Origin: Nonomuraea sediminis
GTDB lineage: Bacteria > Actinomycetota > Actinomycetes > Streptosporangiales > Streptosporangiaceae
DNA: 64,000 bases
Direction of reading: 5' to 3'
NCBI RefSeq assembly: GCF_018531495.1
Contig: NZ_JAHDTI010000001.1
Coordinates: 1,664,882 to 1,728,881, forward strand
Shown: positions 17,585 to 26,458 of the stretch, one piece after another
How the letters are laid out: each line of letters begins with the position of its first letter
Position numbering within the stretch: the stretch's first letter is position 1
The notes under the pieces: generated by a model
What the model was told of the DNA's origin: nothing
Databases searched by the model: none
What the model saw: the letters and a program-made list of their open reading frames with translations, nothing else
Translations under genes and position numbers: made by a program

Positions 17585-18187
17585 CTAGTATCCGTACGTG
17601 CTGCTCGGGACGGTCGACGCGAGGACCACGAACAGGATGATGTACAGGATGATGAGGACGACCTCGGCGATGATGCCGAAGATCAGCGCTCGCTTCCACC
17701 ACGTCTTGGCCTCTTCCGAGGCCTGGATGGCGCCCTGGTAGTCACCGGCCTGCCACTTCGAGTTCACCTGCGACGACTTGACAATCGACACGATACCGAA
17801 GGGGAGGCAGCAGAACAGGGTGGTGAGGATCGCGGCGACCAGATGGTTGTCCGGCGGCGTCTGGGGCGCGCCGTACTCGCCGTATCCACCGCCGGGGGGC
17901 GGGCCGTAACCGCCGCCGGGGGGCTGGCCGTAGCCGCCGCCGCTCGGGGGCTGCTGGCCGTAACCGCCACCGCTGGGCGGCTGCTGGCCATAACCACCAC
18001 CGCTCGGGGGCTGCTGACCGTAGCCGCCGCCGTAACCGCCGCCACCGCTCGGGGGCTGCTGGCCGTAACCGCCGCCACTCGGGGGCTGCTGGCCGTAACC
18101 GCCACCGCTGGGCGGCTGCTGACCGTAGCCGCCGCCGGGCGGCTGGGCGCCGTAACCGCCGCCGTCCCCCTGGTTTCCGTAGCTCAT
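17585..18187 (-). CDS. CD225/dispanin-like membrane protein with Gly-Tyr-Gln-Pro repeats
   Basis: 200 residues from ATG 18187, preceded by GAGGAG. The first half is a low-complexity tail of about nine copies of a [10 protein letters not shown] decapeptide. The second half is a CD225-like unit: [22 protein letters not shown], a polar loop with [12 protein letters not shown], then a second helix. Such proteins sit in the membrane with the repeat tail in the cytoplasm; their role in actinomycetes is unknown. The ends (MSYG at the start, STYGY at the end) mirror the neighbouring DUF4190 protein. Confidence 0.8.
   Translation of the reverse strand: MSYGNQGDGGGYGAQPPGGGYGQQPPSGGGYGQQPPSGGGYGQQPPSGGGGYGGGYGQQPPSGGGYGQQPPSGGGYGQQPPSGGGYGQPPGGGYGPPPGGGYGEYGAPQTPPDNHLVAAILTTLFCCLPFGIVSIVKSSQVNSKWQAGDYQGAIQASEEAKTWWKRALIFGIIAEVVLIILYIILFVVLASTVPSSTYGY
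17872..18157. repeat. 30-bp coding minisatellite
   Basis: DNA encoding the decapeptide repeats of the CD225-like protein. Units of 30 bp are near-identical over about 17930-18140 and become irregular at both edges. The period is a multiple of three, so copy-number changes keep the frame. The array probably varies between strains. Confidence 0.8.
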
Positions 18188-18316
18188 GCTCGTGTACTCC
18201 TCATTGGTCATGCTGGCGAGTTGCGCGCGACACCTTAGCGACAAACCGCGATCTACATGGAATAACGCCCATCATGCGGACGATTTGTGATCTGACTGCA
18301 AGCCCGGCGTCGCCGG

Positions 18317-18889
18317 TCAGTAGCCCGAGGTCGATGCCGCACCACCGATCCCGATGGCGGCCAGGAGCGCGGCGCCGAAGATCAGCCAGCCCAGAACCCA
18401 GAGCAGGATGGTCACGTACGAGGTGATCAGACCGCCCATGGCCAGGCCCTGGCCCTCGCCGCCCGACTTCTTGGCCCTGCTCAGCGCCAGGTGGCCGAGG
18501 ATGGCGCCGGGGATGCTGGTCAGGCCGCAGAACAGCAGGCCCACGATGCCGCAGATGAGCGAGCCGATGGCCAGGCCGTTGGCCGGCTGCGCGGCGTACT
18601 GCGGCCGGCCGTACGGGGGCTGGCCGTAGGGGTTCTGCTGGTAGTTCGGCTGGCTGTAGGGCTGGCCGTACAGCAGCGGGCGGCCGTAGCCGTCGGACGC
18701 GGGCTGCTGCCCGTACCCACCGCTGCCCGGCTGTTCGCCGTATCCCCCACTGCCGGGCTGCCGGCCGTAACCAGATTGCTGGCCGTACCCGCCGCTTCCC
18801 GGCTGTTGACCGTAGCCGGGTTGCTGGCCGTAGCCGCCGCCAGGAGGCTGGGCACCGTATCCGCCGCCGCCCTGGTCCCCGTAGCTCAT
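18317..18889 (-). CDS. DUF4190 membrane protein with Gly-Tyr-Gln-Pro repeats
   Basis: 190 residues from ATG 18889 (GAGGAG upstream). An N-terminal tail of [13 protein letters not shown] repeats (about 1-105) is followed by a DUF4190 domain with two helices: [36 protein letters not shown], then [33 protein letters not shown]. Function unknown. Its start ([19 protein letters not shown]) is almost the same as that of the CD225 gene downstream, so one N-terminal cassette appears to have been copied onto two different membrane domains. Confidence 0.82.
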   Translation of the reverse strand: MSYGDQGGGGYGAQPPGGGYGQQPGYGQQPGSGGYGQQSGYGRQPGSGGYGEQPGSGGYGQQPASDGYGRPLLYGQPYSQPNYQQNPYGQPPYGRPQYAAQPANGLAIGSLICGIVGLLFCGLTSIPGAILGHLALSRAKKSGGEGQGLAMGGLITSYVTILLWVLGWLIFGAALLAAIGIGGAASTSGY

Positions 18890-19007
18890 CCTGTCTGGCT
18901 CCTCGTGTGATCGTGGCGAGTTGCAGAGGCAGCCTATTGAGAAAACGCCGGCCGCACCGGGGACGGTTCACACCGAGGATGATTCGTGACCAGACCGGAG
19001 CGGATGA

Positions 19008-19787
19008 TCAGCGGGAATCCGTCGGATCGTCACCCCGGTCGAGGGCGTCCCACATCGAGCGGTCGTCGGGCTTGGCCGCGGCGCCTCCCGGGCGCTCGTA
19101 GCGGGCCGACATGCCCGTCCACCTGCCGCCGCGCACGACCGCCACGATCCCGCCCGCGGCCATGAGCACCGCCCCCGTCACGGCCACGACCGGCCAGAAC
19201 CTCACCGGCTCCCAGACGATCCCCGCCGCGGCCTGAACGGCATTGTGTCCTCGCAGCCACTCCAGTACGGTGGCCCGCCCGGCGGCCGTCCACGCGCTCG
19301 CCGCGGCCGCCACACCGCACAGCGCGAGCAGGACGCCGATGATCCGCCTGCCGACGCCTCTGGTCGCCAGCACGGCCACCACGCCAGCCAGTCCTGCGAG
19401 CCCGATCGGGGTCAGCGCCGGGCTCAGGTCCCCACCGGTCGGCGCCACGACCCCGGCGCCCTTCACACTCACCCAGCTACGGCTGGCCGCGAACAGCACC
19501 AGCAGACACCCGACCCCAGTGCCCGCCACCCACATCCACAACTCCCGCACCCCGGCCCGCGCCCCGCCTTCACGCGTCGATTCGTGGCGATCCTGGGTGC
19601 TGGGTCCCGGCTGGTGTGCGCTCGCTGGGTCGCGCGTCTGATCTTGATGCGTCGTGGCGGCGGATGGTTCGGGGCCGCCGTCTTGCCGCGTACCGGCGTC
19701 CGGAGCGGCCTCGGAGTCACCCTGGGTGCCAGGGGTTGTGGGGTCGGGGGTAGGCGGTGGCTCCGCCGTACCGTCCGAGGAGGTCAT
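19008..19787 (-). CDS. Trp biosynthesis-associated membrane protein, TIGR02234 family
   Basis: 259 residues. A Pro/Ser/Thr-rich cytoplasmic tail (about 1-80) precedes four hydrophobic segments: the first at [17 protein letters not shown], then ASRSWVSV and [24 protein letters not shown], which mark TIGR02234. The C-terminal tail is polar. The family sits in trp operons of actinobacteria but its role is unknown. The start overlaps the hisI stop (ATGA). In Streptomyces trpE lies between these two genes; here it does not. Confidence 0.85.
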   Translation of the reverse strand: MTSSDGTAEPPPTPDPTTPGTQGDSEAAPDAGTRQDGGPEPSAATTHQDQTRDPASAHQPGPSTQDRHESTREGGARAGVRELWMWVAGTGVGCLLVLFAASRSWVSVKGAGVVAPTGGDLSPALTPIGLAGLAGVVAVLATRGVGRRIIGVLLALCGVAAAASAWTAAGRATVLEWLRGHNAVQAAAGIVWEPVRFWPVVAVTGAVLMAAGGIVAVVRGGRWTGMSARYERPGGAAAKPDDRSMWDALDRGDDPTDSR

Positions 19788-20125
19788 GGCAGGTCGAGCC
19801 GGTCGGCGTCGAAGCAGGTGCGGTCGCCCGTGTGGCAGGCGGCGCCGACCTGGTCGACCTTGACCAGGACCGTGTCGCCGTCGCAGTCGAGCGCCACCTC
19901 CTTGACGTGCTGCAGGTGCCCGGAGGTGTCGCCCTTGACCCAGTACGCGCGGCGGCTTCGCGACCAGTAGGTGCCCCGGCCCGTCGTCAGGGTGCGATGC
20001 AGCGCCTCGTCGTCCATCCAGGCGAGCATGAGGACCTCGCCGGTGTCGTACTGCTGGACGATCGCGGGTACCAACCCGTCGCCGTTGCGCTTCAGCCTCG
20101 CGGCGATCTCGGGATCAAGGGGCAT
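19784..20125 (-). CDS. hisI: phosphoribosyl-AMP cyclohydrolase
   Basis: 113 residues from ATG 20125 ([14 protein letters not shown]); the open frame reaches 20158 but those extra residues are atypical. Hydrolyses the adenine ring of PR-AMP, the third step of histidine synthesis. Metal-site motifs [27 protein letters not shown] and the [17 protein letters not shown] block are intact. It is a monofunctional HisI without HisE. It lies 14.7 kb from hisF in the same orientation, whereas the two are close in many actinobacteria. Confidence 0.95.
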   Translation of the reverse strand: MPLDPEIAARLKRNGDGLVPAIVQQYDTGEVLMLAWMDDEALHRTLTTGRGTYWSRSRRAYWVKGDTSGHLQHVKEVALDCDGDTVLVKVDQVGAACHTGDRTCFDADRLDLP

Positions 20126-20205
20126 GTCCCCATTCAACCAGCCAAGAGGTCCGCCCATTGCACCGGTGGTGGTAGCGGGGAGCGACAGGATCTATCGTTC
20201 CGTGC

Positions 20206-21255
20206 ATGCGCGCCAAGCAAGCGGCCGTACAGCTCAGCGGCCTGCGCAAGTCCTTCGGCTCGGTCGAGGCAGTGGCCGGGGTCGACCTGGAGATCGCCGA
20301 CGGCGAGTTCTTCGCGATGCTCGGCCCCTCAGGTTCCGGCAAGACGACCGTCTTGCGGCTGATCGCCGGGTTCGAGACACCCACCGCGGGAACGGTCAGC
20401 CTCGGCGGCGTCGACGTGACAGGCCTGGCGCCCTTCCAGCGCGACGTGAACACGGTCTTCCAGGACTACGCGCTGTTCCCGCACATGAGCGTGCTCGCCA
20501 ACGTGGAGTACGGCCTGCGGGTCAAGGGCGTGGCACGGCGGGAACGCCGGGAGCGGGCGCTCCAGGCGCTGGCGAGTGTCCGGCTCGAGGGGTTCGAGGC
20601 GCGGCGGCCCGCGCAGCTGTCGGGTGGGCAGCGCCAGCGGGTGGCGCTGGCCAGGGCGCTGGTCAACCGGCCCCGCGTGCTGCTGCTCGACGAGCCGCTG
20701 GGCGCCCTCGACCTGAAGCTGCGCGAGGAGATGCAGGTCGAGCTCAAGTCGATCCAGCGTGAGGTGGGTATCACCTTCATATTCGTCACCCACGACCAGG
20801 AAGAGGCGCTGACCATGAGCGACCGGGTCGCCGTGATGGAGGGTGGCCGGATCGCGCAGGTCGGCACCCCGGCGGAGATCTACGAGCGCCCGGCGACGCC
20901 GTTCGTCGCAGGGTTCGTCGGCACGTCGAACCTCATCTCCGGCGACGCGGCCAAGGCCATACTGGGCAAAGAGGGCACGTTCAGCGTGCGCCCCGAGAAG
21001 CTGCGCCTGGGGGCCGACGGCGAGGCCGTCTCGGCCGGGGAGCACAGCGCCGCCGGGACCGTGGCCGAGGTCGTCTACATGGGCCCGGCCACCAGGTTCG
21101 TGGTCGACCTGGACGCGGGTGGCCGCCTCGTCGCGCTCCAACAGAACCTGCAGGTCTCCTCGATGGACGTCACCGAGCTGCGGGGGCAGCGAGTACGCCT
21201 GATCTGGGACCGGCGCCACGAGTTCGCCATAGCACCACAGGAGGGCCCATGTTGA
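20206..21255 (+). CDS. PotA-like ABC transporter ATP-binding protein
   Basis: 349 residues. Walker [10 protein letters not shown] at 40-48, Q-loop [11 protein letters not shown], signature [15 protein letters not shown], Walker [12 protein letters not shown] and the switch His in FVTHDQEEA are complete. A C-terminal TOBE domain ([11 protein letters not shown] onward) follows, as in PotA/FbpC importers. It energises the binding-protein-dependent importer encoded by the next three genes. Its last codons overlap the start of the binding-protein gene by seven bases. Substrate is inferred from the binding protein and permeases as putrescine or spermidine. Confidence 0.9.
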   Translation: MRAKQAAVQLSGLRKSFGSVEAVAGVDLEIADGEFFAMLGPSGSGKTTVLRLIAGFETPTAGTVSLGGVDVTGLAPFQRDVNTVFQDYALFPHMSVLANVEYGLRVKGVARRERRERALQALASVRLEGFEARRPAQLSGGQRQRVALARALVNRPRVLLLDEPLGALDLKLREEMQVELKSIQREVGITFIFVTHDQEEALTMSDRVAVMEGGRIAQVGTPAEIYERPATPFVAGFVGTSNLISGDAAKAILGKEGTFSVRPEKLRLGADGEAVSAGEHSAAGTVAEVVYMGPATRFVVDLDAGGRLVALQQNLQVSSMDVTELRGQRVRLIWDRRHEFAIAPQEGPC

Positions 21256-22445
21256 GGAAAATCGCCTCGCTCGGCGCGTTGCTCGCGCTGGCGACGGCAT
21301 GCGGCTCAGGATCCGGCGGCGGTACGGCTCCCGCCCAGACCCAGGGCGGCTTCCAGCCGCCGAAACTGGAGGCGCTCAAGGCGCTCGGCAAGGGCGAGGG
21401 CCAGGTGAACCTGGTGGCCTGGGCCGGCTACACCGAGGACGGCTCGAACGATCCCAAGGTCGACTGGGTGCACCCGTTCGAGCAGGCCACCGGGTGCAAG
21501 GTGAACGTCAAGACGGCGGGGACCTCCGACGAGATGGTCAACCTGATGAAGACCGGCGAGTACGACGCCGTGTCGGCCTCCGGTGACGCCTCGCTGCGCC
21601 TGGTCGCCTCCGGCACGGTGGCGCCGATCAACACCGCGCTCGTCCCGAACTACGCCGACGTCTTCCCCGGGCTGAAGAACAGGCCGTGGAACTCCGTCAA
21701 CGGCGTCGCCTACGGCGTGCCGCACGGGCGCGGGGCCAACCTGCTGATGTGGCGGACCGACCAGGTCAAGCCGGATCCGGTCTCCTGGGGCGTGGTGTTC
21801 GACCCCGCCTCGCCGTACAAGGGGAAGGTCACCGCGTACGACTCGCCCATCTACCTGGCGGACGCGGCGGTCTACCTGATGGCGACCAAGCCGGAGTTGG
21901 GGATCAAGAACCCCTACGCCCTGGACGACAAGCAGTTCCAGGCGGCCGTGGACCTGCTCAAGCAGCAGCGGAAGATCATCGGTGAGTACTGGTCCGACTA
22001 CACCAAGGAGGTCCAGGCGTTCAAGAGCGGTGACAGCGTGGTCGGCACCACGTGGCAGGTCATCGCGAACCTGGCCCAGGCCGACAAGGCCCCGGTCAAG
22101 GCCGAGCTGCCCCGCGAGGGGGCGACCGGCTGGTCGGACACCTGGATGGTGGCCGCCAATGCCGCCCACCCGAACTGCGCCTACAAGTGGCTCGACTGGA
22201 TCATCTCGCCCAAGGTGAACGCCCAGGTGGCGGAGTGGTTCGGCGAGGCTCCGGCCAACGCCAAGGCGTGCAAGGAGACCTCCGACCCGAACTTCTGCAA
22301 GACCTTCCACGCGACCGACGAGAACTACTTCTCCAAGGTCTGGTACTGGACGACGCCCATCTCCAAGTGCCTGGACGGGCGCACGGACGTGGCCTGCAAG
22401 GACTACTCGGAGTGGACGCGCGCCTGGACCGAGATCAAGGGCTGA
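21249..22445 (+). CDS. PotD-like solute-binding lipoprotein
   Basis: 398 residues with a lipoprotein signal peptide: LLALATAC ends at the lipidated Cys18, followed by a Gly/Ser linker. The mature protein has the type 2 periplasmic-binding fold of PotD-like spermidine/putrescine receptors ([31 protein letters not shown], then [28 protein letters not shown]). It would be anchored by Lgt and deliver ligand to the two permeases. The sequence is closer to actinobacterial extracellular polyamine-type receptors than to E. coli PotD, so the ligand is not certain. Confidence 0.87.
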   Translation: MLRKIASLGALLALATACGSGSGGGTAPAQTQGGFQPPKLEALKALGKGEGQVNLVAWAGYTEDGSNDPKVDWVHPFEQATGCKVNVKTAGTSDEMVNLMKTGEYDAVSASGDASLRLVASGTVAPINTALVPNYADVFPGLKNRPWNSVNGVAYGVPHGRGANLLMWRTDQVKPDPVSWGVVFDPASPYKGKVTAYDSPIYLADAAVYLMATKPELGIKNPYALDDKQFQAAVDLLKQQRKIIGEYWSDYTKEVQAFKSGDSVVGTTWQVIANLAQADKAPVKAELPREGATGWSDTWMVAANAAHPNCAYKWLDWIISPKVNAQVAEWFGEAPANAKACKETSDPNFCKTFHATDENYFSKVWYWTTPISKCLDGRTDVACKDYSEWTRAWTEIKG

Positions 22446-22449
22446 GGCC

Positions 22450-23307
22450 ATGAGCGTGGCGCGCGCGGAGCCGCTGCGGCGGCGCATCGCCGCGACGCTG
22501 CACCGGCGCGCCCGCCTGCGGCTGGCGTTGCTGCTGTCGGTGCCGATGCTGTGGCTCGGGCTGGCCTACCTCGGGGCGCTCGGGGCGCTGTTCCTGTCGG
22601 CGTTCTGGACGACGGACGTCTTCACGGGGAACGTGGTCAAACAGCTGACGGCTGACAACTTCCGGCAGTTGTTGACTGTCGACGTCTATCGCACGGTCGC
22701 CATCCGTTCCGTGCTGGTCGCCGTCGCCGTGACGCTGATCGACCTCGTGGTGGCCTTCCCGATGGCCTTCGCGATGGCCAAGCTCACCCCGCCCCGCGCC
22801 CAGCGCTGGCTGGTGATCGCGGTGCTCACGCCGCTGTGGGCGTCGTACCTGGTCAAGGCGTACGCGTGGCGGGTGATGCTGTCGTCGGACGGGATCCTGG
22901 GCTGGGGGTACGGGATCGGCGCCACGATCCTGACGCTGTCGTACCTGTGGCTGCCCTACATGATCCTGCCGATCTACGCCGGGCTCGAACGGCTGCCGGA
23001 CTCGCTGCTGGACGCGGCGGGCGACCTGGGGGCGCGGGGCTGGCGCACGTTCACCACGGTGATCTGGCCGCTGGCGTTCCCCGCGGTGGTGGCGGGCTCG
23101 GTGTTCACGTTCTCGCTGTCGCTCGGCGACTACATCGCCGTCAAGATCGTCGGGGGCGGCACGCAGCTCATCGGCAACGTCGTCTACGACAACGTGGGCG
23201 CGGCCAACAACCTGCCCTTCGCCGCCGCGGTCGCCACGGTCCCCGTCGTCATCATGCTGATCTACCTGGCCGCCATCCGGCGCACCGGCGCACTGGAGAA
23301 CCTATGA
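22450..23307 (+). CDS. PotB-like ABC transporter permease
   Basis: 285 residues with six predicted helices. The binding-protein-dependent transport signature, the EAA loop, reads LLDAAGDLGARGWRTFTTVIWPLAFPAVVAG at about 187-217. The start follows the receptor gene by four bases and the stop overlaps the next permease start (ATGA). It forms the translocation pore with the PotC-like protein. Confidence 0.9.
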   Translation: MSVARAEPLRRRIAATLHRRARLRLALLLSVPMLWLGLAYLGALGALFLSAFWTTDVFTGNVVKQLTADNFRQLLTVDVYRTVAIRSVLVAVAVTLIDLVVAFPMAFAMAKLTPPRAQRWLVIAVLTPLWASYLVKAYAWRVMLSSDGILGWGYGIGATILTLSYLWLPYMILPIYAGLERLPDSLLDAAGDLGARGWRTFTTVIWPLAFPAVVAGSVFTFSLSLGDYIAVKIVGGGTQLIGNVVYDNVGAANNLPFAAAVATVPVVIMLIYLAAIRRTGALENL

Positions 23308-24095
23308 TCCTCTCGCGGATGGCGCGCGCCGCGCTGCTGAGCGCCCTGGGCTTCGGGCTGGCCATGGTGTACGTGCCGCTCGTCATCGTGGTGCTCAACT
23401 CCTTCAACGCCGACCGCACCTTCGCCTGGCCGCCCCAGGCCCTGACGGTCCGCTGGTGGGAGGCCGCCTGGAACTCCAGCGGCGTGCGCGACGCCCTGGT
23501 GACCTCCGTCCAGGCGGCGCTCGGCGCCACGGCCATCGCGCTGGTCCTGGGCACCATGGCCAGCTTCGCCGTCCAGCGCTACCGCTTCTTCGGCAGGGAC
23601 ACGGTGTCGCTGCTGATCGTGCTGCCCATCGCGCTGCCGGGCATCGTCACCGGCATCGCGCTCAACAACGCCTTCCGCACGCTCCTGGAGCCCGTCGGCC
23701 TCTCGCTCGGCCTGTTCACGGTGATCGTCGGGCATGCCACGTTCTGCGTGGTGACGGTCTTCAACAACGTGCTGGCCCGGCTGCGCCGCCTGGGCATCTC
23801 GGTCGAGGAGGCCTCCGCGGACCTCGGCGCGGACACCTTCACCACCTTCCGCCTGGTGACGTTCCCGATGCTGCGCTCGTCGCTGCTCGCGGGCGGGCTG
23901 CTGGCGTTCGCGCTGTCCTTCGACGAGATCATCGTCACCACGTTCACGGCCGGGGCCGGGGTTCGCACGCTCCCCATCTGGATCTTCGAGAACCTCTTCC
24001 GCCCCAACCAGGCCCCCGTCGTCAACGTCGTCGCCGCCGCCCTGATCGTCGCCTCCGTAATCCCCGTCTACCTGGCCCAACGCCTTTCCACCTGA
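23304..24095 (+). CDS. PotC-like ABC transporter permease
   Basis: 263 residues from ATG 23304, chosen because it overlaps the upstream stop as ATGA; the frame stays open far upstream inside the PotB-like gene. Six helices, with the EAA loop VEEASADLGADTFTTFRLVTFPMLRSSLLAG in the second half. PotC-type landmarks include LVIVVLNSFNADRTFAWPP near the start and LSFDEIIVTTFTAG near the end. Last gene of the four-gene importer operon. Confidence 0.9.
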   Translation: MILSRMARAALLSALGFGLAMVYVPLVIVVLNSFNADRTFAWPPQALTVRWWEAAWNSSGVRDALVTSVQAALGATAIALVLGTMASFAVQRYRFFGRDTVSLLIVLPIALPGIVTGIALNNAFRTLLEPVGLSLGLFTVIVGHATFCVVTVFNNVLARLRRLGISVEEASADLGADTFTTFRLVTFPMLRSSLLAGGLLAFALSFDEIIVTTFTAGAGVRTLPIWIFENLFRPNQAPVVNVVAAALIVASVIPVYLAQRLST

Positions 24096-24551
24096 CCCCC
24101 TTCTCACATCACGCCCTTCCCCCCACGCCGCTCCTCCCAGCACGCAGCTCCTCTCCCGCATTCCACGGCGCGACCTCCCGGACGCCGGGTCGGGGACGCA
24201 CCCACGGCGCGAGCTCCGAGGCGCCGGATCGTGAGCGCACCCACGGGGCGACCTCTCTGGCGCCCGGTCGGCGGGGTGGGGGACGGCGGGGGCGGCGCCC
24301 TGTGCGGCGGCGGGGTGTGGGACGGCGTGCCACGGTCATGGAGCGCCGTGGCGGCGGGTGAGTGGCATCGACTCGCCGGAAGCGCCGGGCGCCGGCCCTC
24401 AGCCGGAGTGCGGTGGGCGGCGGTGGGGCGGCTTGCCGTACGAAAGCAGGCGCGCCGCACTGAAACGCGCCCGCCGTACGAGAGCACGCCCGCCGTACGG
24501 GGACGTGGCCGCGGCGCGGCAGGACCGCCGCAACAGCAGAAAGGCCGGGCG
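24096..24551. other. repeat-bearing intergenic region without a gene
   Basis: About 455 bases between the importer operon and the convergent STAS gene. Open frames here translate to Arg/Pro/Gly-rich low-complexity sequence and look spurious. It holds the 39-bp tandem repeat listed separately and a 19-bp duplicated CGCCCGCCGTACG word (24468-24480 and 24487-24499). I see no clear terminator hairpin. Confidence 0.5.
24163..24278. repeat. 39-bp tandem repeat, three copies
   Basis: Units start with CCACGGCGCGA or CCACGGGGCGA at 24163, 24202 and 24241, and the first two end GCAC. The first two are full length; the third diverges at its end. Identity is roughly 80 percent by eye. The period is a multiple of three, but no frame through it has plausible composition, so it is taken as non-coding. 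Confidence 0.75.
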
Positions 24552-24908
24552 TCAGCTGGGAGGGCAGGTGAGGGCTTGGGAGAGGGTTTCGTAGATGGAG
24601 AAGAGGGGCGCCAGGTTGGTGCGGCGGAGGCGGCGGAGGACCTGGCCGTCGGGGGCGACGAGGGCCAGGGCGTTGTCGCCGTCCGTGACGTGGGCGCGGA
24701 GGCGGACCAAGGCGCCGAGGCCCGTCGTGTCGATGAAGGTGAGGTCACTGAGGTCGACGACGAGGCGAGGGCAGTCCGGTGAGCGGGCCGCGACCGCTTC
24801 GTCAAGACCTCGGCGCATCCGGGTGACGTTGTCGGCATCCACTTCGCCGGAAAGGCTGACGATCACCTGCGTGCCGTGCCGGTGCCGTCTCATCTCCAGG
24901 ACATCCAC
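24552..24908 (-). CDS. STAS-domain anti-sigma factor antagonist
   Basis: 118 residues from GTG 24908 with GAGGAG seven bases upstream. A single STAS domain of SpoIIAA/RsbV type: GTQVIVSLSGEVDADNV, then LVVDLSDLTFIDTTGLGALVRL. The canonical phosphoacceptor position of the DSSG motif is Thr here (DTTG), so it could be phosphorylated by an RsbW-like kinase. One such kinase is encoded 0.9 kb away on the other strand. In the dephosphorylated state it would bind an anti-sigma factor and free the sigma factor. No sigma gene is nearby. Confidence 0.85.
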   Translation of the reverse strand: MDVLEMRRHRHGTQVIVSLSGEVDADNVTRMRRGLDEAVAARSPDCPRLVVDLSDLTFIDTTGLGALVRLRAHVTDGDNALALVAPDGQVLRRLRRTNLAPLFSIYETLSQALTCPPS

Positions 24909-24957
24909 ACTGATGCTCCTCGTCAGTCAGGCCCGCCCGTGAACTTGCACCCGCAGG

Positions 24958-24977
24958 AAACACATTACCGTGTGTTT
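24958..24977. promoter_or_regulatory. inverted repeat between divergent regulators
   Basis: Perfect 7-base arms AAACACA (24958-24964) and TGTGTTT (24971-24977) around TTACCG. It lies in the 144-base gap between the STAS gene (minus) and the MEDS-STAS gene (plus), where promoters of both must be. The AT-rich arms stand out against the GC-rich background, so this is a likely operator. The binding protein is unknown. Confidence 0.55.
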
Positions 24978-25052
24978 TGCGGGGAACGCGGTGCGTAATG
25001 GCATCTCGCGGAGTACGTTCGGGGCACCAATCAACCGGAGGGGGGTGGTCTG

Positions 25053-25850
25053 ATGGTGCTCGATCCCGATCTCGGAGATCACGTCTGCCTGCCGTACGGC
25101 AACGAGCGCGAGCGCCTCGACGCCACCCGCACTCTCGCCGCGAACGGCCTGCGCAGGCGGGTCAAAGTCATGATCATCACGCACACCGACACCCCCGAGG
25201 CGACGCGGGCCTGGCTGGGGTTCACCGAGGCCGAGGCGGCGGGGCGGTTGGAGATCCTGGCCGGCGGCGACACCCACTTCGTCGACGGGCGGCTGGATCC
25301 CGCGCGAGTCCTCGGCGCGCTGGCCGCGGCGGGCGAGCAGGCAAGGAAGCAGGGCTACGCCGGTCTCTACCTGCTGGTCGACGCCTCATGGGGCTTACGG
25401 GACGCCGCCGGGCACGCCAGGCTGGAAGCGGCGACGAACGCGCTGTGCGCCGAGGGCTGGCTGGCGGTCGTGTGCCAGTACGACCGGACGCTGTTCTGCG
25501 GCGCGGACCTGGACCGGGCCGCGTGCGTGCATCCGATCTCGCCCGACCAGGCGATGCTGCGCTTCGCCGGCACCTGCCGGCCGGCGGGGCTGCGGATCTC
25601 CGGGGAGATCGACCTCACCAACCGGGACGCGTTCGCCTCGATCCTGGCCACGCTGGAGAGCGAGGCCGCGCAGGTCGTCATCGACGCCACGGGCCTGGAC
25701 TACATGGATGCCGGCGCCGCCCAGCTGCTCGCGGCCACGGCCTCGGCCAGGGGTGCGCGCGGCACCGTGATCACCTGTCAGGAGCCGATCGCCCGCCTGC
25801 TCCACCTGGTACGGGCGGATGAGGTCATCACCGTGCGCGATCATGACTAG
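25053..25850 (+). CDS. MEDS-STAS fusion regulator
   Basis: 265 residues from ATG 25053, with GGAGGGGGG upstream. Residues 1-165 form a MEDS domain (DHVCLPYGNERERLD, LYLLVDASWGLRD), a sensory module related to DcmR. Residues 180-265 form a STAS domain (GLRISGEIDLTNRDAF, VVIDATGLDYMDAGAAQLL). The usual DSSG phosphorylation motif reads DAGA, with no Ser or Thr, so this STAS domain probably cannot be phosphorylated in the normal way. Codon 115 is TTA, rare in this genome type. Its last eight bases overlap the kinase start. It may link a signal or ligand to the partner-switching pathway. Confidence 0.82.
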   Translation: MVLDPDLGDHVCLPYGNERERLDATRTLAANGLRRRVKVMIITHTDTPEATRAWLGFTEAEAAGRLEILAGGDTHFVDGRLDPARVLGALAAAGEQARKQGYAGLYLLVDASWGLRDAAGHARLEAATNALCAEGWLAVVCQYDRTLFCGADLDRAACVHPISPDQAMLRFAGTCRPAGLRISGEIDLTNRDAFASILATLESEAAQVVIDATGLDYMDAGAAQLLAATASARGARGTVITCQEPIARLLHLVRADEVITVRDHD

Positions 25851-26229
25851 CCCGGCGTTCTGCGCGACGTTCGGCCACGGCCGCATCACGCCGTTGCGCC
25901 GCTCGGTCACCGAGTACGCCGCCAGGTACGGCCTGTCCGGGCGCCGCCTGGAGGACTTCGTGCTGGCGGTCAACGAGATCGCCACCAACGCGGTGTTGCA
26001 CGGCGGCGGGTGCGGGCGGCTGCGGCTGTGGTCGCAGGACGGGCGGCTCTGGTGCGAGGTCGCCGACGACGGGCCCGGCCTGGCGCCCGGCTGGCTCGGC
26101 GCCTCCCGCCGTCCCTCGTGTGACCAGGCGGGCGGGCGCGGGCTCTGGCTGGCCCGCCTCCTGTGCCGCCACCTCGTCGTCGTCTCCGGACCACGCGGCA
26201 CCCACATCACCTTCGCCAGCCCCGACTAG
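25843..26229 (+). CDS. RsbW-like anti-sigma factor / serine kinase (HATPase)
   Basis: 128 residues from ATG 25843, chosen for its overlap with the upstream stop. The GHKL ATPase motifs are present: N box VNEIATNAVLHGGG (Glu and Asn metal and ATP ligands), G1 box VADDGPGL, and G2-type GGRGLWLARLLC. This is the compact SpoIIAB/RsbW/BtrW group found in many copies in actinomycetes. It would phosphorylate a STAS antagonist, most likely the Thr-bearing one at 24552-24908, or act as an anti-sigma factor itself. Targets cannot be told from sequence. Confidence 0.85.
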   Translation: MTSPAFCATFGHGRITPLRRSVTEYAARYGLSGRRLEDFVLAVNEIATNAVLHGGGCGRLRLWSQDGRLWCEVADDGPGLAPGWLGASRRPSCDQAGGRGLWLARLLCRHLVVVSGPRGTHITFASPD

Positions 26230-26458
26230 CCTGTACGGCAAGCCACCCCAACCCGCACTCCCCGAGATCCCGGACCCCCTGCCCCCACACGCTCGGGGCC
26301 GGGCGCGAGGCCTACGCGCCCGGGGACCAAGACCAGGCGCGGGGCGCACGCTCAGGGGCAGGATCCGGCGCGCGACGTCCTGGCCGGTTGACCCGCGGGA
26401 CCCCACGCGCTTGCCTCGCGGGACCCCCGCCCGCTTGCCCTGAGGGTTCTTGTTGGGG

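Noticed and set aside
17872..18157. CRISPR-like array in the regular 30-bp repeats
   Set aside because: Units are contiguous without spacers and encode an in-frame decapeptide repeat of a membrane protein.
24096..24551. Small basic proteins encoded over the 39-bp repeat
   Set aside because: Frames on both strands give only Arg/Pro/Gly low-complexity sequence, with no ribosome-binding sites.
26230..26458. Possible RNA gene between the RsbW-like and ABC genes
   Set aside because: Only a short imperfect repeat (CGCGGGACCCC twice, near 26395 and 26417) is present. No stable fold, promoter or terminator stands out.
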